Shown one piece after another: positions 42,062-51,501 of a DNA stretch of 64,000 bases (its first letter is position 1; the number at the start of each line of letters is the position of its first letter). The DNA is taken from positions 45,138 through 109,137 of the forward strand of contig JAEXAH010000142.1 of the NCBI GenBank assembly GCA_023458315.1. The letters run 5' to 3'. The position numbers and the translations under genes were made by a program. A model generated the notes under the pieces. The model searched no databases. It saw nothing but the letters and a program-made list of their open reading frames with translations, and was not told the origin of the DNA. The stretch comes from Pseudomonadota bacterium. GTDB taxonomy: Bacteria > Pseudomonadota > Alphaproteobacteria > Rhodospirillales > Magnetospirillaceae.

Positions 42062-44101
42062 ATGACCGCTCGCCGCCTTACCACATTCCTTGCCGGGGCC
42101 ATGCTGGCCACCGGCACCGCCCAGGCCCAGGCCCAGGAGGCCGCCTCTGCCCCCGTGCTGCCCAAAAGCCCGGTGGTGCCGGTGCTGACCCAGCACCGCA
42201 AGCCCACCCCCTTTCCCATCCTGCCCATGTGGGACACCGGCTGGGCGCCGGGCGAGTTCGCCTATCGCCTGGACAAGCTGCGGCCCGATGGCGGCGTGCT
42301 GGATTCGGTCATGAACTCGGCGGCGCCGGTCAAGGTGGGCGGCGGCTACACCAGCGCGGGCAGCACCAAGGAAACCTTTGCCCAGGCGTCCTATCGCTCG
42401 GCCGAGGTCACGGTCCAGGCCACCGGCGCCTACGAGAACGCGGGCGGCTACAGCGACGGCAACGACGACGAAATCCGCACCGGCTACGAACGCCACACCA
42501 AGCAGGTCGCCATGGCGTTCCGCCCGTCCTCCGAGGCGACCCTCCAGGCCATGGTGCTGCACGACCGCATCGACGACCACAAGCTGCCGTTGACCAACAC
42601 CGTGGTGCAGAACGGTCTGGCCCTGGCCGAAGGCTTCGGCGCCGACCCCATCCGCACCGACCGCACCCTGGGCCTGCTGGCCGCCGAAACCGCCAAGCCG
42701 ACCACCGGCCTGGACAAGCTGCGGCTGGAGATGCGCTACACCGGCCTGGAACGCCGCGCCGACAATTACACCCTGCGTCCGGAAACCCCCGGCACCAACC
42801 GCAACATCGCCCGCCCCAGCCGCCAGGAAGTGGGCGGCACCCTGAGCGGCGAATCGACCCTGGCCGACGATCTGGCCAGCCGCCTGTCGCTGTCCACCAA
42901 GCGCATCTGGCACGACGCCCAGCGTTGGGGTGGACCGAACACCCCCATCACCCGGGTTTCCGGCTATCAATATCCCGGCATCGAAGCCTGGGAAAACGCC
43001 GCCAACCTGGATCTGGCGTGGAAACCGGCGCCCTCCAGCAGCCTGAACCTGGGCATGCGCTACGATTACGTGACGCTGGACCCGACCAAGATCGACAGCG
43101 CCATGAGCATCGGCGCCGGCGGCGCCATCTATAACGGCACGCCGCGCGCCCTGTACGAGAGCTATTACGGCGCGGGCGTCGAGGACAATCCCGACTTCAA
43201 CCTGATCAGCCTGAAGCTGGACGGCGAACAGAAACTGGCCGCCGACCGGGTATCGCTGACCGGGTCGCTGGGGCGGATCATGCGCGCCCCCGACACCCAG
43301 GAACTGTTCTTCGCCCTGCCGTCGGCCACCACGATCACCACCGGGGCGGCCAATACCGTGGGCGGCACCGCCAGCCGTCAGGTGGGCAACCCCAACCTGG
43401 ACGCCGAAACCCATTACCGCGCCGAGGCCGGAATCGCCGTGCGCGGCGAGGACTGGATCGATTACGGCCGCATGCGCCCCAGCGGCGAGGACGGACTGAA
43501 CAGCCGGTCGTGGCGGCTGTCCATGTCGGGCTATGTGGATCAGGTGCAGGATTTCATCAGCCGCGACCGCGCCCACGGCCAAAGCGGCGTGCAGCGCAAC
43601 GACAACGCCGCCATCTGGCGCAACGTCGACGCCCGTCTGGCCGGAATCGACACCGAGGCGGCGCTGAACCTGACCCGCAACTGGTCGACCCGCGTGACCC
43701 TGTCCTATCGCTGGGGCGAGAACACCTCGGACGGCCGCGCCCTGTACGGCATCGACCCGCTGGAGGCCAACTGGCTGGTCAACTACCAGGACACCCTGGC
43801 CGACATGGGCACCTGGAACGCCGGGTTCAAGCTGCGTGGCGTCGCCCGCCAGGGCCGCCAGGATCTGAACCCGATCACCGGCAGCGGCTATGACGCCGAA
43901 TCCACCGGCGGCTTCGGCCTGTTGGACCTGTACGCGGGCGTGCAGGTGCAGGACAGCGTCGGCCTGCGGGTCGGCATCGACAACGTTCTGGACAAGACCT
44001 ACGCCGAGGCCAACCCGGCCAACGTCACCGACGAATCCAACCCCAGCGCGGTCAACGGACCGGGGCGCAGCTTCTATGCCCGCGTCGTCGCCACTTTCTG
44101 A
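42062..44101 (+). CDS. TonB-dependent-receptor-like outer-membrane protein lacking a plug
   Basis: A 679-residue outer-membrane beta-barrel with a signal peptide (cut near AQA-QEA) and a terminal aromatic residue (ARVVATF). The second half, with ETHYRAEAG, LRVGIDNVLDKTYAEANPANV and the GPGRSFYARV end, matches TonB-dependent receptors; the best resemblance is to the copper receptors NosA/OprC. The usual plug domain is not visible: only about 80 residues of Pro-rich sequence precede barrel-like strands. It is first in an operon with an ABC importer and two NnrS proteins. Confidence 0.8.
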   Translation: MTARRLTTFLAGAMLATGTAQAQAQEAASAPVLPKSPVVPVLTQHRKPTPFPILPMWDTGWAPGEFAYRLDKLRPDGGVLDSVMNSAAPVKVGGGYTSAGSTKETFAQASYRSAEVTVQATGAYENAGGYSDGNDDEIRTGYERHTKQVAMAFRPSSEATLQAMVLHDRIDDHKLPLTNTVVQNGLALAEGFGADPIRTDRTLGLLAAETAKPTTGLDKLRLEMRYTGLERRADNYTLRPETPGTNRNIARPSRQEVGGTLSGESTLADDLASRLSLSTKRIWHDAQRWGGPNTPITRVSGYQYPGIEAWENAANLDLAWKPAPSSSLNLGMRYDYVTLDPTKIDSAMSIGAGGAIYNGTPRALYESYYGAGVEDNPDFNLISLKLDGEQKLAADRVSLTGSLGRIMRAPDTQELFFALPSATTITTGAANTVGGTASRQVGNPNLDAETHYRAEAGIAVRGEDWIDYGRMRPSGEDGLNSRSWRLSMSGYVDQVQDFISRDRAHGQSGVQRNDNAAIWRNVDARLAGIDTEAALNLTRNWSTRVTLSYRWGENTSDGRALYGIDPLEANWLVNYQDTLADMGTWNAGFKLRGVARQGRQDLNPITGSGYDAESTGGFGLLDLYAGVQVQDSVGLRVGIDNVLDKTYAEANPANVTDESNPSAVNGPGRSFYARVVATF

Positions 44102-44115
44102 CAAAGGACCATTCC

Positions 44116-45108
44116 ATGACCATGCTGTCCCGCCGCCTGTTCCTGACCGGCGCCTCGGCCATCACCGGACTGGGCCTGGTTCCCCGTCCCGTGGCCGCCG
44201 CCGCCGCCGACACCCTGACCATCAGCGCCATGCCCGCCACGCCGTCGGTGGTGGTGGCCCATCTGGTGGAAAGCGGCGCCCTGTCGCCGCTGGTCGGCAA
44301 GACCGCCATGAAGGTATGGCGCACCCCCGACCAGATGCGCGCGGGCGTGCTGTCGGGCGAGATGAAGGTGTTCGGCACGCCGTCCTATTCCTGCGCCAAC
44401 ATGATGAACCGGGGCGTGCCGGTGCGCCTGATGAACATCCTGACCTGGGGCCTGCTGTACGTCATGAGCCGCGACGAAAGCGTCTCGCGCGTCGAGGATC
44501 TGGCGGGCCGCCAGGTGATCATGGCCTTCCGCAACGACGCCCCCGACCTGATCTTCCGGCTGGTGCTGCGGCGGCTGGGACTGTCGCCCGACAAGGACGT
44601 CAAGATCCAGTACGTCGGCACCCCGACCGAGGCGACCCAATTGTTCCTGGCGGGCAAGGCCGATATCGCCGTGCTGCCGGAACCGGTGGCCACCGCCGCC
44701 CAGATGCGCGGCATGCAGGCGGGCGTGGCGATCAAGCGGGCGGTGGACCTGACCGCGGTGTACGGCGCCCTGACCGGGCGGCCGCCGCGTATCGCCCAGG
44801 CCGGTCTGGGCGTGGCCGAGGATCTGGTGCAATCCCGTCCGGAACTGGTCAAGGCCATCCATGACGGCTGCGTCGCCTCGGCCCGCTGGGTGATGAACAA
44901 CCCGGCCAGCGCCGGGCGGCTGGGCGCCGATTACCTGGATATGCAGCCCGCCATCATCGAACGCTCGCTGCCCCATTTCCGCCTGGGGGTGTCCACCGCC
45001 GCCGAGGCCCGGCCGGAATTGGAAGCCTATTTCGGCGACCTGATGGAAATGTCGCCCGACATCATGGGCGGCAGGATGCCCGATCCGCGCTTCTATTGGG
45101 GGGCATGA
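44116..45108 (+). CDS. ABC substrate-binding protein (NitT/TauT type)
   Basis: A 330-residue periplasmic binding protein with a Tat-like signal (LSRRLFLTGASA). The layout, TLTISAMPATPSVVVAHL then QVIMAFRNDAPDLIFRLVL then GKADIAVLPEPVATAA, fits the nitrate/sulfonate/taurine-type binding family. It has AAGGA seven bases upstream of its ATG, 14 bases after the receptor. The ligand is unknown; the receptor in front suggests something brought through the outer membrane, such as a metal complex or cofactor. Confidence 0.85.
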   Translation: MTMLSRRLFLTGASAITGLGLVPRPVAAAAADTLTISAMPATPSVVVAHLVESGALSPLVGKTAMKVWRTPDQMRAGVLSGEMKVFGTPSYSCANMMNRGVPVRLMNILTWGLLYVMSRDESVSRVEDLAGRQVIMAFRNDAPDLIFRLVLRRLGLSPDKDVKIQYVGTPTEATQLFLAGKADIAVLPEPVATAAQMRGMQAGVAIKRAVDLTAVYGALTGRPPRIAQAGLGVAEDLVQSRPELVKAIHDGCVASARWVMNNPASAGRLGADYLDMQPAIIERSLPHFRLGVSTAAEARPELEAYFGDLMEMSPDIMGGRMPDPRFYWGA

Positions 45109-45109
45109 C

Positions 45110-45940
45110 ATGCCCCACCGCACCTTTCGGGCGGCGCGGGTGCTGGACTATCTGTGGGGCGGATGGGGGGCGGCGGCCAGCCTGCTGCTGCTGCTGGCGG
45201 CGTGGGAGGCCGGGCACGCCGCCTATGGCACCCTGGTGCTGCCCGCCCCGCGCGAGACGTTCGCCGCGCTGGGACGCATGACCCTGGACGGACGGGTGCC
45301 GCCCGCCGTGCTGGAAACCAGCCGCAACGCCGTCGGCGGCTTCGTGGTCGCCGCCCTGGTCGGCGGCGTCCTGGGCACCCTGGCGGGGGCATCCGACATG
45401 GTGCGCCGCCTGCTGCAACCGCTGGCGACGCTGATGTTGGGCATTCCCGCCATCGCCTGGGTGGTGCTGGCGCTGCTGTGGTTCGGCGGCAGCGGCGCCG
45501 CCGCCATGTTCACCGTGGTCGTGACCACCGCCCCCATCGTCTTCGCCGGGGCGGCCCAGGGCGTGCGCACCCTGGACGGCGGCCTGCGCCGCATGGCCCT
45601 GTCGTTCCGCGTGCCCGGCCACGTCCTGCTGTGGGACGTCTATCTGCCGCACATGCTGTCCTATCTGTTCCCCGCCCTGGCCGCCGCCCTGGCCCTGTCG
45701 TGGAAGGTGGCGGTGATGGCCGAATTGCTGAGCGGCGCGGGCGGCATCGGCGACGGATTGGCCACAGCGCGGGTGCAGATCGACACGGTCAAGGCCATGG
45801 CCTGGATTCTGACCGTGGTCGGGCTGTTGCTGGCGGTGGAATACCTGCTGCTGGAGCCGGTGCGGCGGCGCATGGAAACCTGGCGCCGCGAATTGCCGGG
45901 GGCGGGCGACGCCGCCCGCCGCATGCCCGGCCTGATGTAA
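45110..45940 (+). CDS. ABC transporter permease (NitT/TauT type)
   Basis: A 276-residue inner-membrane permease with six hydrophobic segments and the BPD_transp_1 core. The EAA-like loop lies near residues 190-215 (LPHMLSYLFPALAAALALSW). It starts one base after the binding-protein stop. The ATP-binding partner follows. Together they form a SsuABC/TauABC-like importer. Confidence 0.9.
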   Translation: MPHRTFRAARVLDYLWGGWGAAASLLLLLAAWEAGHAAYGTLVLPAPRETFAALGRMTLDGRVPPAVLETSRNAVGGFVVAALVGGVLGTLAGASDMVRRLLQPLATLMLGIPAIAWVVLALLWFGGSGAAAMFTVVVTTAPIVFAGAAQGVRTLDGGLRRMALSFRVPGHVLLWDVYLPHMLSYLFPALAAALALSWKVAVMAELLSGAGGIGDGLATARVQIDTVKAMAWILTVVGLLLAVEYLLLEPVRRRMETWRRELPGAGDAARRMPGLM

Positions 45941-45950
45941 GGATCAACCC

Positions 45951-46688
45951 ATGTCTTCCCTGACCATTTCCGGGCTCAGCCACGGCTTTGCCGGACGGCC
46001 GGTGCTCGATCGGGTGTCGCTGTCGCTGCATCGCGGCGCCGTCGGCTGCCTGATCGGGCCGTCGGGCTGCGGCAAGAGCACGCTGCTGTCCATGATCGGC
46101 GGGCTGAGCCACCCCGAATCCGGCGACATCCGCCACGATTTCCGCCATCCGGTGTTCGTGTTCCAGGAACCGTGCCTGCTGCCGTGGCGCGACGCCCGCG
46201 ACAACATCGGCTTCGGGCTGAAATCCGGCCGCCTGGGCCGCCGCCAGCGTCGGGCCAGGGCGGACCATCTGCTGGACGTGGTCGGGCTGACGGACGAGGA
46301 CGGCGACAAATTCCCGCACGAATTGTCGGGCGGCATGCGCCAGCGGGTGGCGGTGGCCCGCGCCCTGGCGGTCGAGCCCGACCTGCTGCTGCTGGACGAG
46401 CCGTTCAGCGCCCTGGATCTGGGTCTGCGCCGCCAGATGCAGGCGCTGGTCCGCCATCTGATCGCCCAGCGCAGACTGACCGCCATGCTGGTCACGCATG
46501 ATCTGGACGAGGCGGTGCGGCTGGCCGACCACATTTTCGTGCTGACCCCGGCCCCGGCGCGGCTGGCCGCCCATCATGTGGTGTCCCGCCCGGCGGACGA
46601 GCGCGATGATTCCTTCGTCCGCGCCGAGATCGACCGCCTGCTGGCCCACCCCGCCACCGCCCAAGCCCTGTCGATCGACGAGCGATGA
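45951..46688 (+). CDS. ABC transporter ATP-binding protein
   Basis: A 245-residue ABC ATPase with Walker A GPSGCGKST near residue 37, the Q loop VFQEPCLLPW, the signature LSGGMRQRVAVARAL near residue 125 and Walker B LLLLDEPFSALD. It powers the permease encoded just upstream. Its stop overlaps the first NnrS start (ATGA). Confidence 0.93.
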   Translation: MSSLTISGLSHGFAGRPVLDRVSLSLHRGAVGCLIGPSGCGKSTLLSMIGGLSHPESGDIRHDFRHPVFVFQEPCLLPWRDARDNIGFGLKSGRLGRRQRRARADHLLDVVGLTDEDGDKFPHELSGGMRQRVAVARALAVEPDLLLLDEPFSALDLGLRRQMQALVRHLIAQRRLTAMLVTHDLDEAVRLADHIFVLTPAPARLAAHHVVSRPADERDDSFVRAEIDRLLAHPATAQALSIDER

Positions 46689-47839
46689 TGTTCCATACCC
46701 TGTTCGCCTATGGCTTCCGCCCGTTCTTCCTGCTGACGCCGCTGGCCGCCTGGGGGGCGGTGTTGCCGTTGCCGCTGCTGTGGCTGTCGCTGACCGACGG
46801 CGGCGGCGGCATCGGCGCCTGGCACGCCCACGAACAGATCTTCGGCACCATGACGGCGGCACTGGCCGGGTTCCTGCTGACCGCCCTGCCCAGTTGGACC
46901 GGCACCGCGCCCGTGACCGGCCGCCCGCTGGCCGCCCTGGCCGGGCTGTGGCTGCTGGGGCGGCTGGCCTTTTGGCTGGACGGCGTGTTGCCGCCCGGGC
47001 TGGTGGCGGTGCTGGACCTCGCCTTCCTGCCCGCGCTGCTGGCCGCCGCGCTGCCCAAGGGGCGACCGTGGGAATTCCCCGCCGCCCTGTTGGCGCTGAC
47101 GCTGTGCAATCTGGGCTTCCATCTCGGCCGCCTGGGGGTGCTGGACATCGCGCCCGAGCGGGCCGTCACCGCCGCCTTCGACCTGTTCCTGGTGCTGATC
47201 GCCGTGGCGCTGGGCCGCATCCTGCCGGTGACGCTGCGTTCGGCCCTGATGGAAAGCGGGCGGGCCCCCATGGTGCGGCTGGCACCGGGGCGGCGCCACC
47301 TGGCCACCGCCACCCTGATGCTGTTCACTGTCGCCGACACCCTGGCCCCCACCAGTCCCGTGACCGGCTGGGTGGCCCTGGCCGCCGCCTGCGCCACCCT
47401 GGACCGCATGGGGGAATCCCATCTGGCCGGAGTGCTGGGCCGTCCCCAGGTCGGGCTGTTCTATCTGGGACAGGCCATGATCGCCGCCGGTCTGGCCGCC
47501 ATGGGCATGGCGCTGCTGGGCGCCGGGATCGAAGGCGTGTCGGCCCGCCACGCCGCCGCCCTGGGCGGGGCCGCCATCACCGCCCTGACGGTGCAGTCGG
47601 TGGTGGCGCTGCGCCACAGCGGCCGCCCCTTTCCGCTGCCCCGCGCCACCTGGATCGCCCCGGCCCTGGTGGTCGCGGCCACCGGCCTGCGGGTGCTTGT
47701 CCCCCATCTGGCGCCCGAGGCCATGGCGGTGTGGGGAATCACCCTGCCCGCCGTGCTGTGGTGCGCCGCCTTCCTGGTCTGGCTGGCGGTTTTCGGCCCG
47801 TGGCTGCTTGCCGCGCGGGCCGACGGCCAGCCCGGCTGA
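46685..47839 (+). CDS. NnrS family protein 1
   Basis: A 384-residue inner-membrane protein with about ten to twelve hydrophobic segments and the NnrS start YGFRPFFLLTPL with WHAHEQIFG near residue 45. NnrS proteins bind heme and are linked to nitric-oxide tolerance in denitrifiers. The gene overlaps the ABC ATPase. A second NnrS gene follows. No nitric-oxide or nitrite reductase gene is in view. Confidence 0.9.
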   Translation: MMFHTLFAYGFRPFFLLTPLAAWGAVLPLPLLWLSLTDGGGGIGAWHAHEQIFGTMTAALAGFLLTALPSWTGTAPVTGRPLAALAGLWLLGRLAFWLDGVLPPGLVAVLDLAFLPALLAAALPKGRPWEFPAALLALTLCNLGFHLGRLGVLDIAPERAVTAAFDLFLVLIAVALGRILPVTLRSALMESGRAPMVRLAPGRRHLATATLMLFTVADTLAPTSPVTGWVALAAACATLDRMGESHLAGVLGRPQVGLFYLGQAMIAAGLAAMGMALLGAGIEGVSARHAAALGGAAITALTVQSVVALRHSGRPFPLPRATWIAPALVVAATGLRVLVPHLAPEAMAVWGITLPAVLWCAAFLVWLAVFGPWLLAARADGQPG

Positions 47840-47859
47840 TGTCGTTCCGGAGGTTTCCC

Positions 47860-49047
47860 ATGTCCCGATTGGTCGTGCTGTCCTATGGATTCCGCACGTT
47901 CTTCCTGCTGGCGCCCGTCTGGGCCGCCCTGTCCCTGGCCGCCTGGGTGCTGATGCTGGGCGGCCACCTGCCCGCCCCCGCCTTGCCCGCCGGGCAATGG
48001 CACGCCCACGAAATGCTGTTCGGCTTCACCCTGGCGGCGGCGGCGGGCTTTTTCCTGACCGCCAGCACCCATTGGTGCAACCGGCCGCCGCTGGCCGGGG
48101 GACGGCTGGCCGCCCTGGCCGCCCTGTGGGCGGCGGGCCGCGTCGCCATCGCCCTGTGGGGCGTGCTGCCGCCACTGCTGGTGGCGGCAGTGGATCTGGC
48201 CTTTCCGCTGGTGCTGGGTGCCATCCTGTCCAACACCCTGCTGCGCCACGGCCAGCAGCGCGAGCGGCTGTTGCCGCCGGTCTTCCTGACCTTCGTGCTG
48301 GCCGACCTTGCTTTCCACGCCGAATGGCTGGGCTGGCTGGAGGGCGGCGCCGCCCTGGGCGGCCGTCTGTTCCTGGCGGCGGTGGCGTTCAAGATCGCGG
48401 TGATCGCCGCCCGCATCATCCCCACCTTCATGGAGGCATGGCTGCCCGCCCATGGCCGCACCGACGTGACGGTGCGCCGCGCGCCGTCGCTGGAGGCCGC
48501 CGCGCGCTGGTCCATCGTCGCCTTCGGACTGGCCGACGCCCTGGCGCCGCAGGGCAGTGCCATCCCCATGGGGGCCGTCGCCGTGACCGCCTGGGTCGCG
48601 GCGGCGCTGAATCTGGTCTGCCTGGTGGGCTGGCAGGGCTGGCGGTGCGGCCGCGACCCGCTGATGGCGGTGCTGCATCTGGGCTATCTGTGGGTCTGCG
48701 TCGGGCTGGCGCTGAAGGGGGCGGCGGTTCTGGGGGCCGGGCCGGTTCCGGCGCTGGCGCACGGCATCGCCGCCGGGGCCATCGGCACCTGGGTCCTGGC
48801 GCTGATGAGCCGCGCCAGCCTGGGCCACACCGGCCGTCCGCTCAAGGCGGCGTGGTGGATGGTTCCGGCCTATGGCGCGGTGGTGGCGGGCGCGGTGCTG
48901 CGTCTGGCCGAGGGTTGGGCGCCCGCGCCGTGGTCGCCCGCCCTGCTGGCGGCCTCGGCGGCGGCATGGGCGGCGGGTTTCCTGATCTTCGTCGGCGGGT
49001 ACGGCCCGTGGCTGCTGCGCCCGCGCGTGGACGGCAAGCCGGGCTGA
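47860..49047 (+). CDS. NnrS family protein 2
   Basis: A 395-residue relative of the previous gene product, with YGFRTFFLLAPVW and WHAHEMLFG and a similar number of membrane segments. The start at 47860 is chosen because CGGAGG precedes it; the ATG at 47839 is less likely. The two share plan and motifs but differ widely elsewhere, so this is not a recent copy. Confidence 0.9.
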   Translation: MSRLVVLSYGFRTFFLLAPVWAALSLAAWVLMLGGHLPAPALPAGQWHAHEMLFGFTLAAAAGFFLTASTHWCNRPPLAGGRLAALAALWAAGRVAIALWGVLPPLLVAAVDLAFPLVLGAILSNTLLRHGQQRERLLPPVFLTFVLADLAFHAEWLGWLEGGAALGGRLFLAAVAFKIAVIAARIIPTFMEAWLPAHGRTDVTVRRAPSLEAAARWSIVAFGLADALAPQGSAIPMGAVAVTAWVAAALNLVCLVGWQGWRCGRDPLMAVLHLGYLWVCVGLALKGAAVLGAGPVPALAHGIAAGAIGTWVLALMSRASLGHTGRPLKAAWWMVPAYGAVVAGAVLRLAEGWAPAPWSPALLAASAAAWAAGFLIFVGGYGPWLLRPRVDGKPG

Positions 49048-49134
49048 CGGCGGTCCTTGCCCGACACGGCAGCTTGCCATAGCCGGTCCCGACGCTTTCG
49101 AGTAGAATTCCGCCGCCTTGCAGTCACGGGACGG

Positions 49135-50007
49135 ATGATGCTCGTAGAGATATTGAGAAAAGGGCGGGGCACCGTGCTGGCGGCGTTGCTGTGTCTGGGT
49201 TGGGCGGCGCCGGGGCGCGCCGCCGAACCGGGCCTGGCCCCCGACATCGCCCGCATCCTGGCGCGCGGCACCCTGGTGGTGGTCGCCACCAACCAGAACA
49301 TGCCGCCATTCTTTTACGTGGATGCCGAAGGACGGGCGGGCGGCATCGACGTCGAGGTCGCCGCCGACATCGCCCAGCGCCTGGGCGTCAAACTGGAATA
49401 CGCCCGCATCGCCGAAAGTTTCGACGACATGCCGCGCCTGGTGGCCGAGCGCAAGGCCGACGTGGCCATCGGCTATCTCAGCCGCACCCTGCGCCGCGCC
49501 GCCATGGTCCGCTTCACCCAGCCCTATGTGCGGCTGCGCCAGACCCTGATGCTGAACCGCACCAAGACGGCGCCGCTGTTCCGCGGCGGCGAGCGGGTCG
49601 AGGTGCTGAACCGCGACGACGTGGTCATCGGCGTCGAGGACGGCAGCGCCTATGTGGATTTCACCGCCGAACGCTTCCCCAAGGCCGAGCTGCGGCGCTA
49701 TCCCGCCGTGGACGACGCCGTGGACGACATGCTGGCGGGCAAGCTGCACGCCGTCGTGGTGGACGAAGCCTATTCCTATTCCCTGAACCATCCCATTCCC
49801 GGCGCCCCGCGCTACAAGGTGCCCGACGACTGGGCGCTGTACGTCAAGGTGCTGCCGCTGAAGGGCGCCCACGACCCCATCGCCATGGCGGTGCACCGCG
49901 ACGATCATTCGTGGCTGTCGTGGCTGGACACCTACATCGCCGACCGCCAGGACGACGGCACCCTGGACCGGATTCTCGACCGCTATCTGGGGGCTTCGCG
50001 GCCATGA
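49135..50007 (+). CDS. Periplasmic solute-binding protein, family 3
   Basis: A 290-residue protein with a signal peptide (VLAALLCLGWAAPGRA) and the amino-acid-binding family pattern: GTLVVVATNQNMPPFFYVDAEG, then GIDVEVAADIAQRLGVKLEYARI and RKADVAIGYLSRT. It is followed not by ABC genes but by a symporter whose ATG overlaps its stop. It may deliver an acidic amino acid or dicarboxylate. Two ATGs are adjacent; the first is used. Confidence 0.88.
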   Translation: MMLVEILRKGRGTVLAALLCLGWAAPGRAAEPGLAPDIARILARGTLVVVATNQNMPPFFYVDAEGRAGGIDVEVAADIAQRLGVKLEYARIAESFDDMPRLVAERKADVAIGYLSRTLRRAAMVRFTQPYVRLRQTLMLNRTKTAPLFRGGERVEVLNRDDVVIGVEDGSAYVDFTAERFPKAELRRYPAVDDAVDDMLAGKLHAVVVDEAYSYSLNHPIPGAPRYKVPDDWALYVKVLPLKGAHDPIAMAVHRDDHSWLSWLDTYIADRQDDGTLDRILDRYLGASRP

Positions 50008-51242
50008 ACCATCTGTCGTGGCTGAACAATCCCTGGGCGCCGGTGCTGGGCCTGCTGGCGGGCGGCGCGCTGGGGGCGGCCCTGCCCGCCGCCGGGGCGG
50101 CCCTGGCCCCGGCCGGCCAGATGTATCTGGCGCTGATGCAGATGTGCGTGTTGCCCATCATCCTCAGCGCCGTCACCGCCTCGATCGCCCGGCTGATGCG
50201 CGGCGACAGCGCGGCGGCGCTGCCCCGGCTGGCGCTGTTGTTCCTGTGCGGGCTGGCGGCCACCGCCATCGCCGCGCTGGTGGCCGGTCTGGTGTTGCAG
50301 CCCGGCAGCGGCCTGGATTTGGATCAGCGCATCTTCCTGGCGCACGAGATGCTGAAGCGCGAGGGCGACGGCGCCGAGAGCGGCGGCCCCAGCCTGTGGG
50401 GGCTGGTGCAGATGATCATCCCCACCAACGTCATCCACGCCGCCGCCGAGGGCCACATGTTGGCCCTGCTGCTGTTCTCGGTGCTGCTGGGCCTGGGGCT
50501 GGGCACCCTGGCCGACGGTCAGGGCGACCGCGCCGCCGATCTGATGGACGCCTTCTACAATGCGCTGATCCGGGTCATGGGCTGGATTCTGCTGGCCCTG
50601 CCCTTCGGCCTGTTCGCGCTGATGGCCGGGCACACGGCGCAAAGCGGGCTGGGAACCTTCCTCAAGCTGGGGCGGCTGGTCGGCACCATCTACGGCATGT
50701 CGGCGCTGATGATCGCGGTGATGGTGGCGCTGATCGCCATCCGCACCCGCATTCCGCCGCTGACGGTGCTGGGGCGGCTGCGGGCACCGCTGTTCACCGC
50801 CTTCGGCTCGGGCTCCAGCGTCGCCACCCTGCCCTCGGCGCTGAAGGTGTGCGAAAGCGGTCTGGGCCTGCGTCAGCAAACGGCGCAGATGGTGCTGCCG
50901 CTGGGCGTCACCCTGTATCCGGTGGGCAACGTGCTGCATGTGGTGGTCGCCAGCCTGTTCGTGCTGCAACTGTACGACCTGCCGCTCAGCCTTCAGGCCG
51001 GGCTGGTGGTGGCGGTGGGCGGCGTCCTGGTGGCCTGCGCCATGAGCAGCGCGCCGGGCGTGGCCTCCATGACCCTGCTGGCCATGTTGCTGTCGCCGTT
51101 CGGCGTGCCGGTCGAGGTGGCGGTGGTGCTGTTGGTGGCGCTGGACCCCATCCTGGACCCCATCCTGACCACCGTGAACGTGCTGGGCAACATCACCGCC
51201 GCCAGCATGATGGAACCCAAACGCTCCGAAACCGCGTTGTGA
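50004..51242 (+). CDS. DAACS-family symporter (dicarboxylate/amino acid:cation)
   Basis: A 412-residue inner-membrane transporter of the GltP/DctA family. The helical-hairpin serine-rich stretch is FGSGSSVATLPSAL near residue 270, and the sodium and substrate region is MSSAPGVASMTLLAML near residue 350. Pairing with a binding protein is atypical, since DAACS members usually work alone. ATGA overlap with the binding-protein gene supports a joint function. Confidence 0.9.
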   Translation: MNHLSWLNNPWAPVLGLLAGGALGAALPAAGAALAPAGQMYLALMQMCVLPIILSAVTASIARLMRGDSAAALPRLALLFLCGLAATAIAALVAGLVLQPGSGLDLDQRIFLAHEMLKREGDGAESGGPSLWGLVQMIIPTNVIHAAAEGHMLALLLFSVLLGLGLGTLADGQGDRAADLMDAFYNALIRVMGWILLALPFGLFALMAGHTAQSGLGTFLKLGRLVGTIYGMSALMIAVMVALIAIRTRIPPLTVLGRLRAPLFTAFGSGSSVATLPSALKVCESGLGLRQQTAQMVLPLGVTLYPVGNVLHVVVASLFVLQLYDLPLSLQAGLVVAVGGVLVACAMSSAPGVASMTLLAMLLSPFGVPVEVAVVLLVALDPILDPILTTVNVLGNITAASMMEPKRSETAL

Positions 51243-51256
51243 CGGGAAGCAAAGCC

Positions 51257-51496
51257 ATGGACAAGATTCGCGCCTTCATCGAGGAACAGTTCCTGGTCGA
51301 GTTCGACGACGATTTCCCCGAAGACACCAACCTGTTCAAGGAAGGGGTGATGGACTCGTTCGGCTATGTCCAACTGTGCCGCTTCCTGGAGCGGGAATTC
51401 GCCATCACCTTCACCGAGGCCGAAATGACCGGCAACGTGCTGGTCAGCCTGAGCCAGATCCGCGACACCGTCGCCGCCAAACTGGCGGCGGGGTAA
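51257..51496 (+). CDS. Acyl carrier protein
   Basis: A 79-residue acidic carrier with the phosphopantetheine serine in GVMDSFGYVQL. It differs from housekeeping AcpP, which has DSLD, so it is a specialised carrier. It lies 14 bases after the symporter and six bases before asnB. The acyl or aminoacyl group it carries is unknown, and no adenylation or transferase gene is next to it. Confidence 0.9.
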   Translation: MDKIRAFIEEQFLVEFDDDFPEDTNLFKEGVMDSFGYVQLCRFLEREFAITFTEAEMTGNVLVSLSQIRDTVAAKLAAG

Positions 51497-51501
51497 GCGC
51501 C

